Assembly (NCBI GenBank): GCA_934777095.1
Contig: CAKVNP010000123.1
Coordinates: 1 to 6,644 of the forward strand
Length of the DNA: 6,644 nucleotides
Origin: an uncultured Clostridium sp.
GTDB lineage: Bacteria > Bacillota > Clostridia > Clostridiales > Clostridiaceae
Direction: 5' to 3'
Positions 6,556 to 6,644 of the stretch are shown in pieces; within the stretch, counting starts at the first letter, position 1, and the number at the start of each line of letters is the position of its first letter. A program made the translations under genes and the position numbers. The notes beneath the pieces were generated by a model. It had not been told where the DNA came from. It saw only the letters and a program-made list of their open reading frames with translations, and searched no databases.

Positions 6556-6644
6556 TTATGCTTTTTAAATAATCTTGTGGTCCTGTTTTGTATAGGTTGT
6601 TGCCTTCGGAATCAATAACCACTGTCAGCGGCATATCTTTAACC
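6548..6644 (-). CDS. Probable class I (Fe-S) fumarate hydratase / tartrate dehydratase, beta subunit, C-terminal fragment
   Basis: Only the final 31 codons before the TAA at 6550-6548 are in the window; the rest lies beyond the right edge. The residues VKDMPLTVVIDSEGNNLY, followed by a short tail ending in YLKSINE, resemble the end of the beta (C-terminal, swivelling) domain of iron-sulfur fumarases and L-tartrate dehydratases, where a V-x-D-x-P then a V-I-D-x-x-G-N pattern closes the protein. Such enzymes interconvert fumarate and malate, or act on tartrate, using a 4Fe-4S cluster held by the separate alpha part. The cluster ligands cannot be seen here, and fumarase versus tartrate dehydratase cannot be decided. 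The frame is open to the edge and is followed by a strong terminator in the right direction, which supports a real gene end. Confidence 0.75.
   Translation of the reverse strand, partial: VKDMPLTVVIDSEGNNLYKTGPQDYLKSINE

Overview
The window looks like ordinary chromosome from a low-GC Firmicute, most probably a Clostridium (sensu stricto) species. The reasons are the very AT-rich intergenic DNA, strong GGAGG-type ribosome sites, a class I nrdAB pair under NrdR-type palindromes, and protein sequences with a clostridial flavour. The species cannot be fixed from sequence reading alone.

Layout. 1-1481 (minus) is ptsI, enzyme I of the sugar phosphotransferase system; its C-terminus runs off the left edge. 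1482-1749 is an AT-rich gap holding the probable ptsI promoter. 1750-2784 (minus) is nrdB and 2864-5086 (minus) is nrdA, the two subunits of an aerobic class I ribonucleotide reductase. They form an operon with a 79-base spacer that contains a 14-bp hairpin. 5087-5397 is the divergent control region. It has a clear TTTACA-17-TATAAT promoter for nrdAB and two NrdR-box-like palindromes 42 bp apart, one over the predicted transcription start and one next to the nrdA ribosome site. 5398-6255 (plus) is a YitT-family (DUF161/DUF2179) membrane protein. 6256-6547 holds a 111-bp imperfect palindrome and two strong intrinsic terminators, one for each of two convergent genes. 6548-6644 (minus) is the last 31 codons of a probable iron-sulfur fumarase/tartrate dehydratase beta subunit.

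How the parts work together. nrdA and nrdB make one enzyme that supplies deoxyribonucleotides, and the promoter architecture predicts repression by NrdR when dNTP pools are adequate. The neighbouring genes (sugar uptake, a membrane protein of unknown role, a central-carbon hydro-lyase) look like separate transcription units with no evident functional link to nrdAB.

I do not see an undescribed multi-gene system. The points most worth a second look are the palindromic element after the YitT gene, the missing ATP-cone motif in NrdA, and the hairpin between nrdA and nrdB.
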